A DNA stretch of 64,000 nt from Bacteroidota bacterium (GTDB taxonomy: Bacteria; Bacteroidota; Bacteroidia; Chitinophagales; Saprospiraceae): NCBI GenBank assembly GCA_963169455.1, contig CAUJDW010000103.1, positions 62,001 through 126,000 of the forward strand, read 5' to 3'. The position numbers and the translations under genes are program-made. Each line of letters starts with the position of its first letter. The stretch's first letter is position 1. Below, piece after piece: positions 27,229 through 36,554 of this stretch. Under the pieces are notes generated by a model. The model saw only the letters and a list, made by a program, of their open reading frames with translations, was not told the origin of the DNA and searched no databases.

Positions 27229-30200
27229 TTACCAGGCCGGGATGATGTTCAGCCCGAAGGTTCCGTCGCCCAGCCCCATTTTTGCACTGAAGGGGAAGGC
27301 ATAGTAGGGTTCCAGCACCATGGCGCCGAACAGGTTGACGCGCAGGGATAGGCCGGTGCTGAAAACGGGCTTTGCCTCATAGTAGTCGATCAGCGGCTGT
27401 CCGGAGACGGGGTCGAGGATGGGGTTGCCCTCGCTGTCGAGCCGGTAAATCGGGCCGTCGAACTGGCTGGAGTTGAACCAGGCCAGCCCTGCGTCGGCGA
27501 AGAGCGCCAGTTCGGTGAATACGGCTCCCGATTTGATCAGCGCCAGGCGTTCCGGGCCGGTGAAGGGGAGCCTGATCTCGAAGTTGGACACCAGCATCTT
27601 GCTGCCGAACAGTTCGTCGAAGTTGCGCCCGTTCTTTTCCAGGAATTTCCCGGCGCTGCCCGTATTGTACCCCCTGACGAACCAGGAACTGCCGACGAAC
27701 ATGGGATAGAGGTCGTCGCCTCCTTTCCCGTAGCGCCCGTAATGCAGGGCGCGGAAGGCCAGCCCGAAGGGCCTGATGAACTCGTATTTCCGGTAGTCGG
27801 TTGTGAGCGCCGTGAAGTTGAACTCGCCGAAATACTGGTCGAAGCCCAGGCGGAAGCGGCTGCCATCCAGCGGGCCAACGAGCCCGAAGGAGGCCTTGTC
27901 GCCGACCAGGGCGGCTCCGGTGTTCCAGAGGTTAAAGCCCCTGGGGCTGTCGAGCTTCTGCCGTTCCTGGCCGATGAGGTTGCCGATGTAAAAGCCATCG
28001 GTCTCGTAGTAGTTGACGTACTGGTCGAGGCGGGAGCTGTACCTCGTAAAGGAGGCGCTGCCTTCCACCCGCAGGGTAGTGGAGAAGGGGTAAAAGGCAA
28101 AAGCGCTGATGCGGTCTTCGAAGATGCGTTGCACGTAGAAGGTATCGGCCAGCGCCATGTAGGTTCCGCCGCCGATTTCCAGGGGTTCGAAGCCGGTGCC
28201 GCCGAAGGCGAAGCTGCGGAAGGGGATGTGGGACAGGGAGCCGCCCCAGTTGATCCGCTTGTTGCGGTTGATGTAGGCCGTTGCGCCGCCGAAGTCCGTG
28301 ATCTCTCCGTTCAGGGCGAGGCTGGCGAACACCTGGTTGCTGCCCAGCATATCGCTGAAGAGCATGTCGACCCCTCCTGCCACGCCGGTCTGGGTGCCGA
28401 AGGTGTTGCTGGTGCCGACGCCGACGCCGGCGCTGCCCCCGATGTAATCGAGCTGGAATTTGGGTTTGTAGGGCGCCGAGGCCAGGCTGGTGTCAGCTAC
28501 TGTCGCCGCCGGCTCGGACTCGCGGAGTTGCCTGTCGACAATCGCGCCGGCCTGGGGGTTCACCCTGGGCAGGGTGGCGGCGGCGAAATCGACGGCGGTG
28601 GGGTCCACCTCCTTATGCAGAAAATCATCGGGCCGGGCCCGGTAGATGTTGTACTTGTTTTTGGAGAAATAGGTGTACAGCAGGTTGTCGCGCCGGCGGT
28701 CGATGCTGATGGCCGGTGCATAAGCCGTGATGCCGCTTACGCCCGTGAGGATATCGGTCAGCTGAAACACCTTGCCGGTGGCCGGCTCGTACTGGTACAG
28801 GTTGCGGAAGCCATCGCGGTTGGACAGGAAGATGATATTGCCGTTCACATCCAGCACGGGGTTCAGGTTGTCGGCCCCGGGGAAGATATCAATGTGTTCC
28901 GCGCGGCGGCTGGCCAGGTCCATCCGGGCGAGGTTGAAAACCCATTTGCCGTTGGTGCGGCCCCGCTCGCGGCTGAGCTGGTCGGTGGAGAAGACGAGGT
29001 AGCTGCCGTCATCGCTCCAGTGGGGGTGCATTTCGGAATGGGCGTCATTGGTGAGCTGCTCCACGGCGCCGGTGCGGATGTTGACGGCGTAAAGGTCCGT
29101 CTGGCCTTCCGCCAGCCCTGTCACAACGACGGTTTTACCATCGGGTGACCAGGCGGGGTTGCTGAAGGCCTGAACGCCTTTGACGGGCAATTCCCGGACT
29201 GTTTTCCCGGACTCCACATCGCTGATGACCAGAATATTGCGGCCTTTGCTGAAAGCGGTATAAACGAATTGCTTGCTGTCGGGCGACCAGGAGCCGGCCG
29301 ATTCGATGTAGTCGAAATCGTCGATATGGCCGCTCTTGTTGCTGCTGGCTACCTTGCGGATGACCTTGCCGGTGCGGGTGTCGGCCAGGAAGAGGTCGAT
29401 GGAGAAGAGGCTTTTTTCCGACAGGAAGATCGCGTAGCGGCCGTTGGGGCTGATTTGCGGAGCGATGTTGATCTGCCCTGCATTTTCACTGCCGAGCAGT
29501 TCCTTGCCCACCAGGCGGTCTTCGGTAGCGTTGAGGTACTGGCCGAAATGCCGTTTCAGGGCTTGTTCCCACAGAGAGGACAGGTTCTTGCTGCTCATGC
29601 CCAGCTGTTGCATGCAGGCCATTTCAAAACCGTATCTGGCAGTGGCCACGAAAAAAGGCTCGATGATCTCATCGCCTTTCAGGCCGGTGAGGAAAGCCCA
29701 GAATGCCTGCCCGTAGCGGTAGGGGAAGTATTTGGGGTTTTGCAGGTCTTTGAGGCTGGGCACGTCGTCATTCAGCACGGCGTCGCGCATCCACATGGCC
29801 GTATGGGCGTCGACGCTGCCGATGGAGAGGTATTCCGCAAGCCCTTCCACCATCCACAGGGGCAGGTTGCCCAGGCTTTGCAGCGAGGTGGAGTCGCCGT
29901 TGATGATAAGGTTGTACTGGAAGGCGTGCACCAGCTCGTGGCCCAGGACGTGGTTCGTCTGCTGGTTCGACATGGCGAAGGGCAAAATGACCCGGTTCTT
30001 GAAGGCCTCGGTAACGCCTCCCGTGCCCACGCCGACGCTGCCCATAATGGCGTTGGTCTGCTGGAAGTCAGCGTGGTCGTTATACAAAATAAGCGGATTG
30101 CGCCCCTGTATCGTATCTTTGAGGATATGCTGGTGCATGAGATACCACTGTTCGGCCTCCCGGGTAAATGCTTCGAGGCGTTCCGGGTTTTTGAGGTAGT

Positions 30201-30345
30201 GGTAGATTTCAAAGTGGGGCGATTGGTATACTTCAAAATCGAAAGTCTCGTAATTGGCTTTGTTGCGCCCGAAGTACTGCGCATGCAAACCCGAAACGGC
30301 CATCAGGGAAAGCAGAAGCCAGGTTGCAAGTGTTTTCATTTTCAT
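27229..30345 (-). CDS. Zinc metalloprotease / TolB-like beta-propeller / Omp85-like barrel fusion
   Basis: 1038 residues from the ATG at 30345 (MKMKTLATWLLLSLMAVSG, signal ending LHAQ); an upstream in-frame ATG at 30426 adds 27 unlikely residues. Three parts are seen. (1) A gluzincin-like protease domain has VLGHELVHAFQYNL (HExxH) with the downstream WMVEGLAEYLS giving the third ligand Glu. (2) PD40/TolB-like propeller blades: IAPQISPNGRYAIFLSEK, SAGSWSPDSKQFVYTAFSKG, FSNPAWSPDGKTVVVTG, MHPHWSDDGSYLVFSTD. (3) A C-terminal barrel has SSWFVRGYNTGSAG, close to the VRGF/Y signature of Omp85 proteins, ending LNIIPAW. The protein should sit in the outer membrane with the protease and propeller on one side. 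It diverges from the M14 peptidase at 30579. Confidence 0.8.
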   Translation of the reverse strand: MKMKTLATWLLLSLMAVSGLHAQYFGRNKANYETFDFEVYQSPHFEIYHYLKNPERLEAFTREAEQWYLMHQHILKDTIQGRNPLILYNDHADFQQTNAIMGSVGVGTGGVTEAFKNRVILPFAMSNQQTNHVLGHELVHAFQYNLIINGDSTSLQSLGNLPLWMVEGLAEYLSIGSVDAHTAMWMRDAVLNDDVPSLKDLQNPKYFPYRYGQAFWAFLTGLKGDEIIEPFFVATARYGFEMACMQQLGMSSKNLSSLWEQALKRHFGQYLNATEDRLVGKELLGSENAGQINIAPQISPNGRYAIFLSEKSLFSIDLFLADTRTGKVIRKVASSNKSGHIDDFDYIESAGSWSPDSKQFVYTAFSKGRNILVISDVESGKTVRELPVKGVQAFSNPAWSPDGKTVVVTGLAEGQTDLYAVNIRTGAVEQLTNDAHSEMHPHWSDDGSYLVFSTDQLSRERGRTNGKWVFNLARMDLASRRAEHIDIFPGADNLNPVLDVNGNIIFLSNRDGFRNLYQYEPATGKVFQLTDILTGVSGITAYAPAISIDRRRDNLLYTYFSKNKYNIYRARPDDFLHKEVDPTAVDFAAATLPRVNPQAGAIVDRQLRESEPAATVADTSLASAPYKPKFQLDYIGGSAGVGVGTSNTFGTQTGVAGGVDMLFSDMLGSNQVFASLALNGEITDFGGATAYINRNKRINWGGSLSHIPFRSFAFGGTGFEPLEIGGGTYMALADTFYVQRIFEDRISAFAFYPFSTTLRVEGSASFTRYSSRLDQYVNYYETDGFYIGNLIGQERQKLDSPRGFNLWNTGAALVGDKASFGLVGPLDGSRFRLGFDQYFGEFNFTALTTDYRKYEFIRPFGLAFRALHYGRYGKGGDDLYPMFVGSSWFVRGYNTGSAGKFLEKNGRNFDELFGSKMLVSNFEIRLPFTGPERLALIKSGAVFTELALFADAGLAWFNSSQFDGPIYRLDSEGNPILDPVSGQPLIDYYEAKPVFSTGLSLRVNLFGAMVLEPYYAFPFSAKMGLGDGTFGLNIIPAW

Positions 30346-30578
30346 AATCTTCGCATTTTGGATGTCAGGAGAAATCCGGTGTAAAAGCTTAGCTTTCAGT
30401 AATTTTAACACTTGTTGAAGGCGCAAAGGTCTTTTGGCATTGTGCTTTTCCAGTTAAATTTTCCTTAAACCGGATTTTTATCGTAAGCCGCTGAAAAATC
30501 GGTGGTTGGCGCCCAACATTCCGTAAAGTTGGGCCGTCTTATCTCTTTTTTTGCGTATTTGCCCATCAAAAAAGCGGT

Positions 30579-32360
30579 ATGAAAAAGACAACCCGGCTCA
30601 TTGTTCTTCCATCGCTTCTGCTCGGCCTTTGCACGGCTGCCCGGGCGCAGTTATCCGAATTTATCCTGCCTTTTGAGCGGGACGCCAACACCACGTCCAC
30701 CTATTTTGAAACCATCGCCTTTTACGAGGCCCTGGCCGGGCAGTATCCCCGGCAGTTCCAGCTCAGCGAGATCGGGCAGACGGACAGCGGTTTTCCCCTG
30801 CACCTGGCCGTTTATTCCGCCGATGGGGCCTTCAGCCCGGAAGCTGCCCGGGCTGCGGGGCGGCAGGTGTTGTTCATCAACAACGCCATCCACCCCGGAG
30901 AGCCCTGCGGGGTGGACGCTACCATGCTGTTCCTGCGCGGCCTGCTGCAGAATGAGGCCCGGCAGGACTCCCTCGGTGGGCTTGTCATTGTCGTCATCCC
31001 TTTTTACAATATCGGCGGCGGCCTGAACCGGGGCAGCTACAGCCGCGCCAACCAGAACGGCCCCGAGGCCTACGGGTTCCGGGGCAACGCCCGCAACCTC
31101 GACCTCAACCGCGATTTCATCAAGTGTGATTCGCGCAACGCCCGCGCCTTCAACCAGGCCTTCGCCCGCTGGCAGCCCGACGTCTTTATCGACACCCACA
31201 CTTCAAACGGCGCCGATTACCAGTACACCATGACCCTGATCGCCACACAAATTGACAAGCTGAGCCCGCCGCTGGCCGCATACCTCGACGGGCGCCTGCT
31301 GCCCCGCCTGTACGAGGATATGAAAAGGGCCGGTTGGGAGATGTCGCCCTATGTGAATGCACGCGGCGCGCCCGACGAGGGCATCAGCGCTTTTCTCGAC
31401 CTGCCGCGTTATTCCTCCGGTTATGCAGCCCTGCACAACGCCATCGGCTTCATGCCCGAAGCCCACATGCTGAAGCCTTATGCCAGCCGGGTTCACGGCA
31501 CTTTCGCCTTTATCGCCTGCGTGGCCCGGGCCATGCAGGACGACAGGGAGGCCCTGCAGCAGGCCCGCAGGCAGGCCATCGCCCACACCCTGGCCCGGGA
31601 CAGCTTCGCCCTCAACTGGGCGCCCGGCCCGGCTGTGGCCGATACGATCGCCTTCAAAGGCTATGAGGCGAAATACAAGCCAAGCGAAGTGTCCGGCCTG
31701 AGCCGCCTGTACTACGACCGCGATGCGCCTTACGAAAAAAATATTCCGTATTTCCGGCGCTACCGCACCACCACCAGCGTGCGGAAGCCCCTGGCCTACC
31801 TGATCCCTCAGGCCTATGCCGAAGTGGCGGAACGCCTCCGGTGGAATGGGGTAAATGTGGAGCGCCTGGCGGAAGATGTCGAGCTCGGGCTCGATTTTTA
31901 TTATATCGACGAATACAAAACGGTGGAGTCGCCATACGAGGGGCGCTACCTGCATTATGGCGTCAGAACCAGCAGCAGGCGCCTTCAGCGCCTGTTCCGA
32001 AAGGGAGACTATGTGGTGTTCACCAACCAGCCGGCCAACCGCTATATTGTGGAAACACTGGAGCCGGAAGGGCCGGATTCCTTTTTCGCCTGGAATTTCT
32101 TCGATGGCGTTCTGATGCAGAAGGAATATTTTTCGAGCTACGTTTTTGAGGATCTGGCTGCCGAACTCCTGCGCGGAGACCCCGAACTGCGCCGGAAGCT
32201 GGAGCAGAAAAGGCAGGCCGACGAGAAGTTCGCGCAGTCGGCCCGGGCGCAGCTCAATTTCATTTACGAAAATTCCCCGCACTACGAAACCACCTACCGC
32301 CAGTATCCGGTGGGGCGGCTCACGGAACCGCTGGGCTTGCCCCTGGAAGGGCGGCAGTAG
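30579..32360 (+). CDS. Secreted M14-family zinc carboxypeptidase
   Basis: 593 residues with signal peptide (LLLGLCTAARAQ). The M14 zinc site is visible: NNAIHPGEPCG (HxxE) at about 102-112 and FIDTHTSNG (His) at about 205-213. The region between them includes IPFYNIGGGLNRGSY and GNARNLDLNRDF, the latter matching the substrate-binding Arg-Asn region. The C-terminal ~270 residues are an extra region with no catalytic motif seen. M14 enzymes remove C-terminal residues from peptides or, in some lineages, act on modified or cell-wall peptides. It sits between two other secreted peptidases and probably contributes to extracellular or periplasmic protein breakdown. Export route is Sec; no T9SS sorting domain is present. 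Confidence 0.88.
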   Translation: MKKTTRLIVLPSLLLGLCTAARAQLSEFILPFERDANTTSTYFETIAFYEALAGQYPRQFQLSEIGQTDSGFPLHLAVYSADGAFSPEAARAAGRQVLFINNAIHPGEPCGVDATMLFLRGLLQNEARQDSLGGLVIVVIPFYNIGGGLNRGSYSRANQNGPEAYGFRGNARNLDLNRDFIKCDSRNARAFNQAFARWQPDVFIDTHTSNGADYQYTMTLIATQIDKLSPPLAAYLDGRLLPRLYEDMKRAGWEMSPYVNARGAPDEGISAFLDLPRYSSGYAALHNAIGFMPEAHMLKPYASRVHGTFAFIACVARAMQDDREALQQARRQAIAHTLARDSFALNWAPGPAVADTIAFKGYEAKYKPSEVSGLSRLYYDRDAPYEKNIPYFRRYRTTTSVRKPLAYLIPQAYAEVAERLRWNGVNVERLAEDVELGLDFYYIDEYKTVESPYEGRYLHYGVRTSSRRLQRLFRKGDYVVFTNQPANRYIVETLEPEGPDSFFAWNFFDGVLMQKEYFSSYVFEDLAAELLRGDPELRRKLEQKRQADEKFAQSARAQLNFIYENSPHYETTYRQYPVGRLTEPLGLPLEGRQ

Positions 32361-32469
32361 GGCTTTGGCAGGGCGCCCTGCCGGATGCATGCCTCGGAAT
32401 TGGCAGAATATTCCTATTTTCGGGCAGTTTTTCGGCCCACTTTTGTAAAACCAAAATATCTGTTTCCAA

Positions 32470-34749
32470 ATGAGGAGATTAGCAATCATCACCCTGGCTA
32501 TCCTGGGCATGAGCAATTTTGCCCTGGCTCAGAAAGACATTACACTCGAAGGGATATGGAAGGACTATGAATTTTCATCCAAATCCGTTCCCGGCTTCAG
32601 TTTCCTGAAGGACGGGCAGCATTTCACGCGCCTGGAAGACAACAAGATCCAGCAGTACAACCTGTCAGACGGGGCATTGGTGGGCGCCATCCTGGACCCC
32701 TCGTCCCTGCCGGATTTTCCGGGCCGCATCGAGGGGTACGCCTTCAGCGAGGATGAATCCAGAATTTTGCTCGAAACGGCCTCGGAACCCATCTACCGCC
32801 GCTCCAGCCGCGCTGCATATTTTGTCTATGACCGTGGAGCCGGGACTGTGGAGGCCCTCTATCCGGAAGGCAAACAGCAGTACGCCACCTTCAGCCCCCA
32901 GGCCGATAAGGTAGCTTTTGTGTACGACAACAACCTGTACTACAAAGACCTGTCCAGCGGCAAAGTGACAGCCATCACAAAGGACGGCGAATACAACAAA
33001 CTCATTTACGGCGCCACCGACTGGGTTTACGAGGAAGAACTCTCCTTCGCCCGGGCCTTCGAGTGGTCGCCCGACGGCATGCGGCTGGGGTATTACCGTT
33101 TCGATGAAAGCGAGGTAAAGGAGTTTACGATGGCCAGCTACCGCGATGAACTGTATCCGGAGCAGGTTACCTTCAAATACCCCAAAGTTGGCGAACAAAA
33201 CTCAAAAGTGGACATTTACATCTACGACCTGCGGGTGGGCAAATCACTGCCGGTTTCGCTGGGGCAGGACAAGGACATCTACATTCCGCGCATCAAGTGG
33301 ACGGCCGGTTCCGACAAGCTTTGCGTGATGCGTTTGAACCGCCACCAGAACCACATCGAATTGCTGCTGGCCGACCCCCGGAGCGGGGAAACGGAGTTGC
33401 TGCTGGAAGAAAAGAACAAATATTACATTTCCGAGGATGTGCTGGACGACCTCACCTTCCTGCAAAACGGCAAGCAGTTTATCTGGTCCAGCGAGAAGGA
33501 CGGCTGGCGCCACATTTACCTCTACGACATGAAGGGGCGGCAGGTGGAGCAGATTACCAAAGGGAAATGGGAAGTTGCCGCTTTGTATGGGGTGGATGAA
33601 AAAGCCGGCCGCGTCTATTACCAGGCCGCCGAGAACTCGCCCAGGGAACGCCAGGTTTACAGTATCGGGCTGGATGGCAGGGACAAGCAGGTGCTCGCCG
33701 GCGAATCGGGATGGAACAGCGCCCAGTTCAGCACCACTTTCGACTATTATGTCGTTTCCCATTCTACGGCCAACAAGCCGCCGGTGTTTACCGTTTTCGA
33801 CAAAAAAGGGCGCCGGCTTCGGGTCATAGAGGAAAATGCAGCGCTCAGGCAGAAGATGATGGATTACGACGTCCAGCCTGTGGAGTTCTTCAATTTCAAG
33901 TCTGCCGAAGGCGTCAGCCTCGACGGCTGGATGATCAAGCCCCGCGGCTTCCGGGAAACCCGCCAGTACCCGGTGTTCATGTTTGTGTACGGCGGCCCGG
34001 GCAGCCAGCAGGTTACGGATAGCTGGAAAGGGCTCAACTACTGGTGGTTCCAGATGCTGTCCCAGCAGGGGTATATCGTAGCCTGCGTGGACAATCGCGG
34101 CGCCGGCGGCCGGGGCGAGGAGTTCAAGAAGATGACCTACCAGCAGCTGGGGCATTATGAAACCATTGATCAGATCGAAGCGGCCAGATACCTGGGAAGC
34201 CTGAAATATACCGACCCCACCCGCATCGGCATCTTCGGCTGGAGCTATGGCGGTTATATGTCTTCCCTTTGCATCCTGAAGGGCGCCGATGTTTTCAAGG
34301 CGGCCATTGCCGTAGCGCCGGTCACGAACTGGAAGTGGTACGATACCATCTACACTGAGCGCTACATGCGCACCTACCGGGAAAATGAGAAGGGCTACCG
34401 CGAGAACTCGCCGGTTTACTTTGCCGACAGGCTGAAAGGCGCCTATCTGCTCGTGCATGGGATGAGCGACGACAACGTGCACTTCCAGCACACCGTCGAA
34501 ATGGCCAATGCCCTGATCAACGCCAACAAGCAGTTCGAAACCTATTTCTACCCGAACCGCAACCACGGCATTTACGGCGGCAACGCCCGCCTGCACCTGT
34601 ACACCAAGATGACGGATTTCCTGAACGCCAACCTCAAACCGGCCGGCCGCAGCCTGCGCGAGCCGGTTTCTGCGCCGGCTGACCCCCGCATGCGCAAGGC
34701 GCCGATGGGAGAAAAAGCACCCCTGCAAAAACCGGTTGAAAAAGAATAA
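32470..34749 (+). CDS. S9B dipeptidyl peptidase IV family serine peptidase
   Basis: 759 residues, signal peptide (LAILGMSNFALAQ). The N-terminal eight-bladed propeller (about 40-480) has DPPIV_N motifs such as ATDWVYEEELSFARAFEWSP, whose paired Glu (YEEE) holds the free N-terminus of the substrate. The catalytic domain has the nucleophile in FGWSYGGYMSSLC (about 593), Asp in VHGMSDDNVHF (about 668) and His in PNRNHGIYGG (about 700). It releases Xaa-Pro or Xaa-Ala dipeptides from peptides in the periplasm. The C-terminal ~30 residues are a charged Pro/Lys tail beyond the family end. 12 bp before the YbjQ-like gene, 109 bp after the M14 peptidase. Confidence 0.95.
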   Translation: MRRLAIITLAILGMSNFALAQKDITLEGIWKDYEFSSKSVPGFSFLKDGQHFTRLEDNKIQQYNLSDGALVGAILDPSSLPDFPGRIEGYAFSEDESRILLETASEPIYRRSSRAAYFVYDRGAGTVEALYPEGKQQYATFSPQADKVAFVYDNNLYYKDLSSGKVTAITKDGEYNKLIYGATDWVYEEELSFARAFEWSPDGMRLGYYRFDESEVKEFTMASYRDELYPEQVTFKYPKVGEQNSKVDIYIYDLRVGKSLPVSLGQDKDIYIPRIKWTAGSDKLCVMRLNRHQNHIELLLADPRSGETELLLEEKNKYYISEDVLDDLTFLQNGKQFIWSSEKDGWRHIYLYDMKGRQVEQITKGKWEVAALYGVDEKAGRVYYQAAENSPRERQVYSIGLDGRDKQVLAGESGWNSAQFSTTFDYYVVSHSTANKPPVFTVFDKKGRRLRVIEENAALRQKMMDYDVQPVEFFNFKSAEGVSLDGWMIKPRGFRETRQYPVFMFVYGGPGSQQVTDSWKGLNYWWFQMLSQQGYIVACVDNRGAGGRGEEFKKMTYQQLGHYETIDQIEAARYLGSLKYTDPTRIGIFGWSYGGYMSSLCILKGADVFKAAIAVAPVTNWKWYDTIYTERYMRTYRENEKGYRENSPVYFADRLKGAYLLVHGMSDDNVHFQHTVEMANALINANKQFETYFYPNRNHGIYGGNARLHLYTKMTDFLNANLKPAGRSLREPVSAPADPRMRKAPMGEKAPLQKPVEKE

Positions 34750-34761
34750 TCTGACAGCTAT

Positions 34762-35076
34762 ATGATCATAACCACCACAGACTACGTACCCGGCCGCGAG
34801 ATTGCCGAAGTGCTCGACATCGCGCGCGGCAGCACCGTGCGCGCCCGGAATATCGGCCGCGACATCGTCGCAGGGCTGAAGAACATCGTCGGCGGGGAAA
34901 TCGAGGAGTACACCCGCCTGATGGCCGACGCCCGCGAGCAGGCCATCGAACGCATGGCCGCCGATGCGGAAGTGCTGGGCGCCGACGCCGTCGTGAACGT
35001 GCGTTTTACGACCTCCTCGGTCATGCACGGGGCTTCCGAAATACTGGCCTACGGCACGGCCGTAAAACTGAAGTAG
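34762..35076 (+). CDS. YbjQ-like heavy-metal-binding-domain protein (UPF0145)
   Basis: 104 residues, the usual length. Family motifs: MIITTTDYVPGREIAEVLD at the N-terminus, IGRDIVAGLKNIVGGEIEEY, AREQAIERM, and the core LGADAVVNVRF. These are small cytoplasmic proteins that form oligomers; the metal-binding name is historical and the role unclear. It follows the DPP-IV gene by 12 bp and may be co-transcribed. Confidence 0.9.
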   Translation: MIITTTDYVPGREIAEVLDIARGSTVRARNIGRDIVAGLKNIVGGEIEEYTRLMADAREQAIERMAADAEVLGADAVVNVRFTTSSVMHGASEILAYGTAVKLK

Positions 35077-35164
35077 GGCGCCCCACGCTGCAGCGGGAAC
35101 TTATTTCCCGTGCGGCCCGTTTCCATGGAGAGCCGCGCCCCGGCACAAAGCGATAATACCCGAT

Positions 35165-35638
35165 ATGGCAGCAAAGAAAAAGGCAGAATACGACATAGAG
35201 ATCGCCAACCGGAAGGCGAGCTTCGAATATCATTTCATCGAGCTCTTCGAAGCCGGGCTCGCGCTGACGGGGACCGAGATCAAATCCGTCCGGCGCGGCA
35301 ACGCCAACCTGCGCGACGCCTATTGCTATTTCAAGAAAGGAGAACTGTTTGTCAAAAGCATGTTCATCGCCGAGTACTCCTTCGGCAATATCTTCAACCA
35401 TGAACCCCGCCGCACCCGCAAGCTGCTGCTGAGGCGCACGCAACTGCGCAAGCTGGAGAAACAGGCCAAGGAGCGCGGGTTCACCATCGTGCCGGTGCGC
35501 CTTTATGTGACGGAACGCGGCTTTGCCAAGCTGGAAATCGCACTGGCCCAGGGCAAAAAATCCTTTGACAAACGCGAGTCCATAAAAACCAAGGACACCA
35601 AAAGGGACCTCGACCGGATGAAAAAGATGTACCGGTAG
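35165..35638 (+). CDS. smpB: SsrA-binding protein SmpB
   Basis: 157 residues. Family signatures: IEIANRKASFEYHFIELFEAG, LTGTEIKSVRRGNANLRDAYC, FVKSMFIAEY, and RKLLLRRTQLRKLEKQAKERG followed by TIVPVRLYVTERGFAKLEIALAQGK (each clearly SmpB). The Lys/Arg-rich C-terminal tail (KRESIKTKDTKRDLDRMKKM) is the part that enters the empty mRNA channel. It works with tmRNA to rescue stalled ribosomes. No tmRNA gene was seen nearby. The stop is 5 bp from the stop of the convergent DtxR-type regulator. Confidence 0.97.
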   Translation: MAAKKKAEYDIEIANRKASFEYHFIELFEAGLALTGTEIKSVRRGNANLRDAYCYFKKGELFVKSMFIAEYSFGNIFNHEPRRTRKLLLRRTQLRKLEKQAKERGFTIVPVRLYVTERGFAKLEIALAQGKKSFDKRESIKTKDTKRDLDRMKKMYR

Positions 35639-35643
35639 TTGCC

Positions 35644-36306
35644 CTACTGTTTCTGGATAAATAAATTCTGGCAGACCTTTTGGGAGAGGGCCAGTTGCCG
35701 CCCTGCGCCGATTTCGATCTTCATGGATTCGTCGTATTCAAAGCGCCCCAGCACCTTTACCGCTGCGCCCAGTACAAGTTCCATTTGCCCCAGGTATTGC
35801 AGGAAGGCCGTGGAGTGGTCCTGAACGCCGACGATGACCCCCTGTTCACCCGCTGCGAGTTCGGAGAGCGGAAATTGTTTGCGGAAAGCGAAGTTCCCCT
35901 CCGCGTCGGGGATGGGGTCGCCGTGGGGGTCAAAGCGGGGGGAGCCGAGAAAGGCATCGAGGCGTTCCACCAGAAGGGGCGACCTGATGTGCTCCAGTTG
36001 TTCCGCGATCTCGTGTACTTCATCCCAGCTGAAACGCAGTTTTTCCACCAGGAACACTTCCCACAGGCGGTGTTTGCGGATGAGGTGGGTGGCTACGCGT
36101 TCCCCTTTCGGCGTCAGGGTTACGCCCTTGTATTTCTCGTAATTGATCAGCTCCTTTTCCGACAGGCGTTTGGCCATATCCGTAACCGAGGCAGCACTGG
36201 TGTTCATCTCGCCGGCAATGGCGTTGGTGCTGGCTGGCCGGTTCCCTTTCTCGGATATTTTGAAAATGGCCTTCAGGTAATTTTCCTCGGTAGGTGATAT
36301 TTCCAT
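35644..36306 (-). CDS. DtxR/MntR-family metal-dependent transcriptional repressor with FeoA domain
   Basis: 220 residues. Winged helix at the N-terminus (SPTEENYLKAIFKISEKGN, AASVTDMAKRLSEKELINYE), dimerisation and metal-binding region (IRKHRLWEVFLVEKL, DEVHEIAEQLEHIRSPLL), then an SH3-like FeoA domain (about 150-220). In iron-type DtxR the metal motif is CRWEH, with Cys as ligand. Here it is EQLEH, with Glu in that place, as in manganese-sensing MntR, so Mn(II) is the more likely co-repressor. A canonical promoter lies just upstream. No transporter gene is adjacent, so its targets are elsewhere. Confidence 0.88.
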   Translation of the reverse strand: MEISPTEENYLKAIFKISEKGNRPASTNAIAGEMNTSAASVTDMAKRLSEKELINYEKYKGVTLTPKGERVATHLIRKHRLWEVFLVEKLRFSWDEVHEIAEQLEHIRSPLLVERLDAFLGSPRFDPHGDPIPDAEGNFAFRKQFPLSELAAGEQGVIVGVQDHSTAFLQYLGQMELVLGAAVKVLGRFEYDESMKIEIGAGRQLALSQKVCQNLFIQKQ

Positions 36307-36325
36307 CTGACACGGGTTGTCTGCA

Positions 36326-36357
36326 CAAAAATAAACGATTCCAAAGGGTTAAAACAA
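36326..36357 (-). promoter_or_regulatory. Canonical Bacteroidota promoter for the DtxR/MntR gene
   Basis: On the minus strand a TTG (36357-36355) is separated by 21 bp from TATTTTTG (36333-36326), an exact TAnnTTTG. The ATG follows about 20 nt downstream. The segment lies inside the leader of the divergent malic enzyme gene. Confidence 0.6.
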
Positions 36358-36554
36358 GGATTTTCCGGAATAGTGCGCCCTGGCTTTGCCCCTGCGGCTC
36401 TGCTCCGGCTTGGCGCTGCGGTGACAAAAATCACCCCTTCCGGATGCCGTTTATCTGTTCGCGGGCATTGCAGATTGCCTACATTTCGCCCCGGCAGCCA
36501 GGCCTGTTGCCCTCGTTCTGCCAAATTACGTTTCTCTCATTTACAAAATGCTCC

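Noticed and set aside
33244..35028. 594-codon open frame opposite the DPP-IV gene
   Set aside because: Antisense of a clear S9 peptidase with all catalytic motifs on the plus strand.
36294..36554. N-terminal extension of malic enzyme
   Set aside because: It overlaps the divergent regulator's start and promoter and has no family similarity; the ATG at 36555 fits MaeB.
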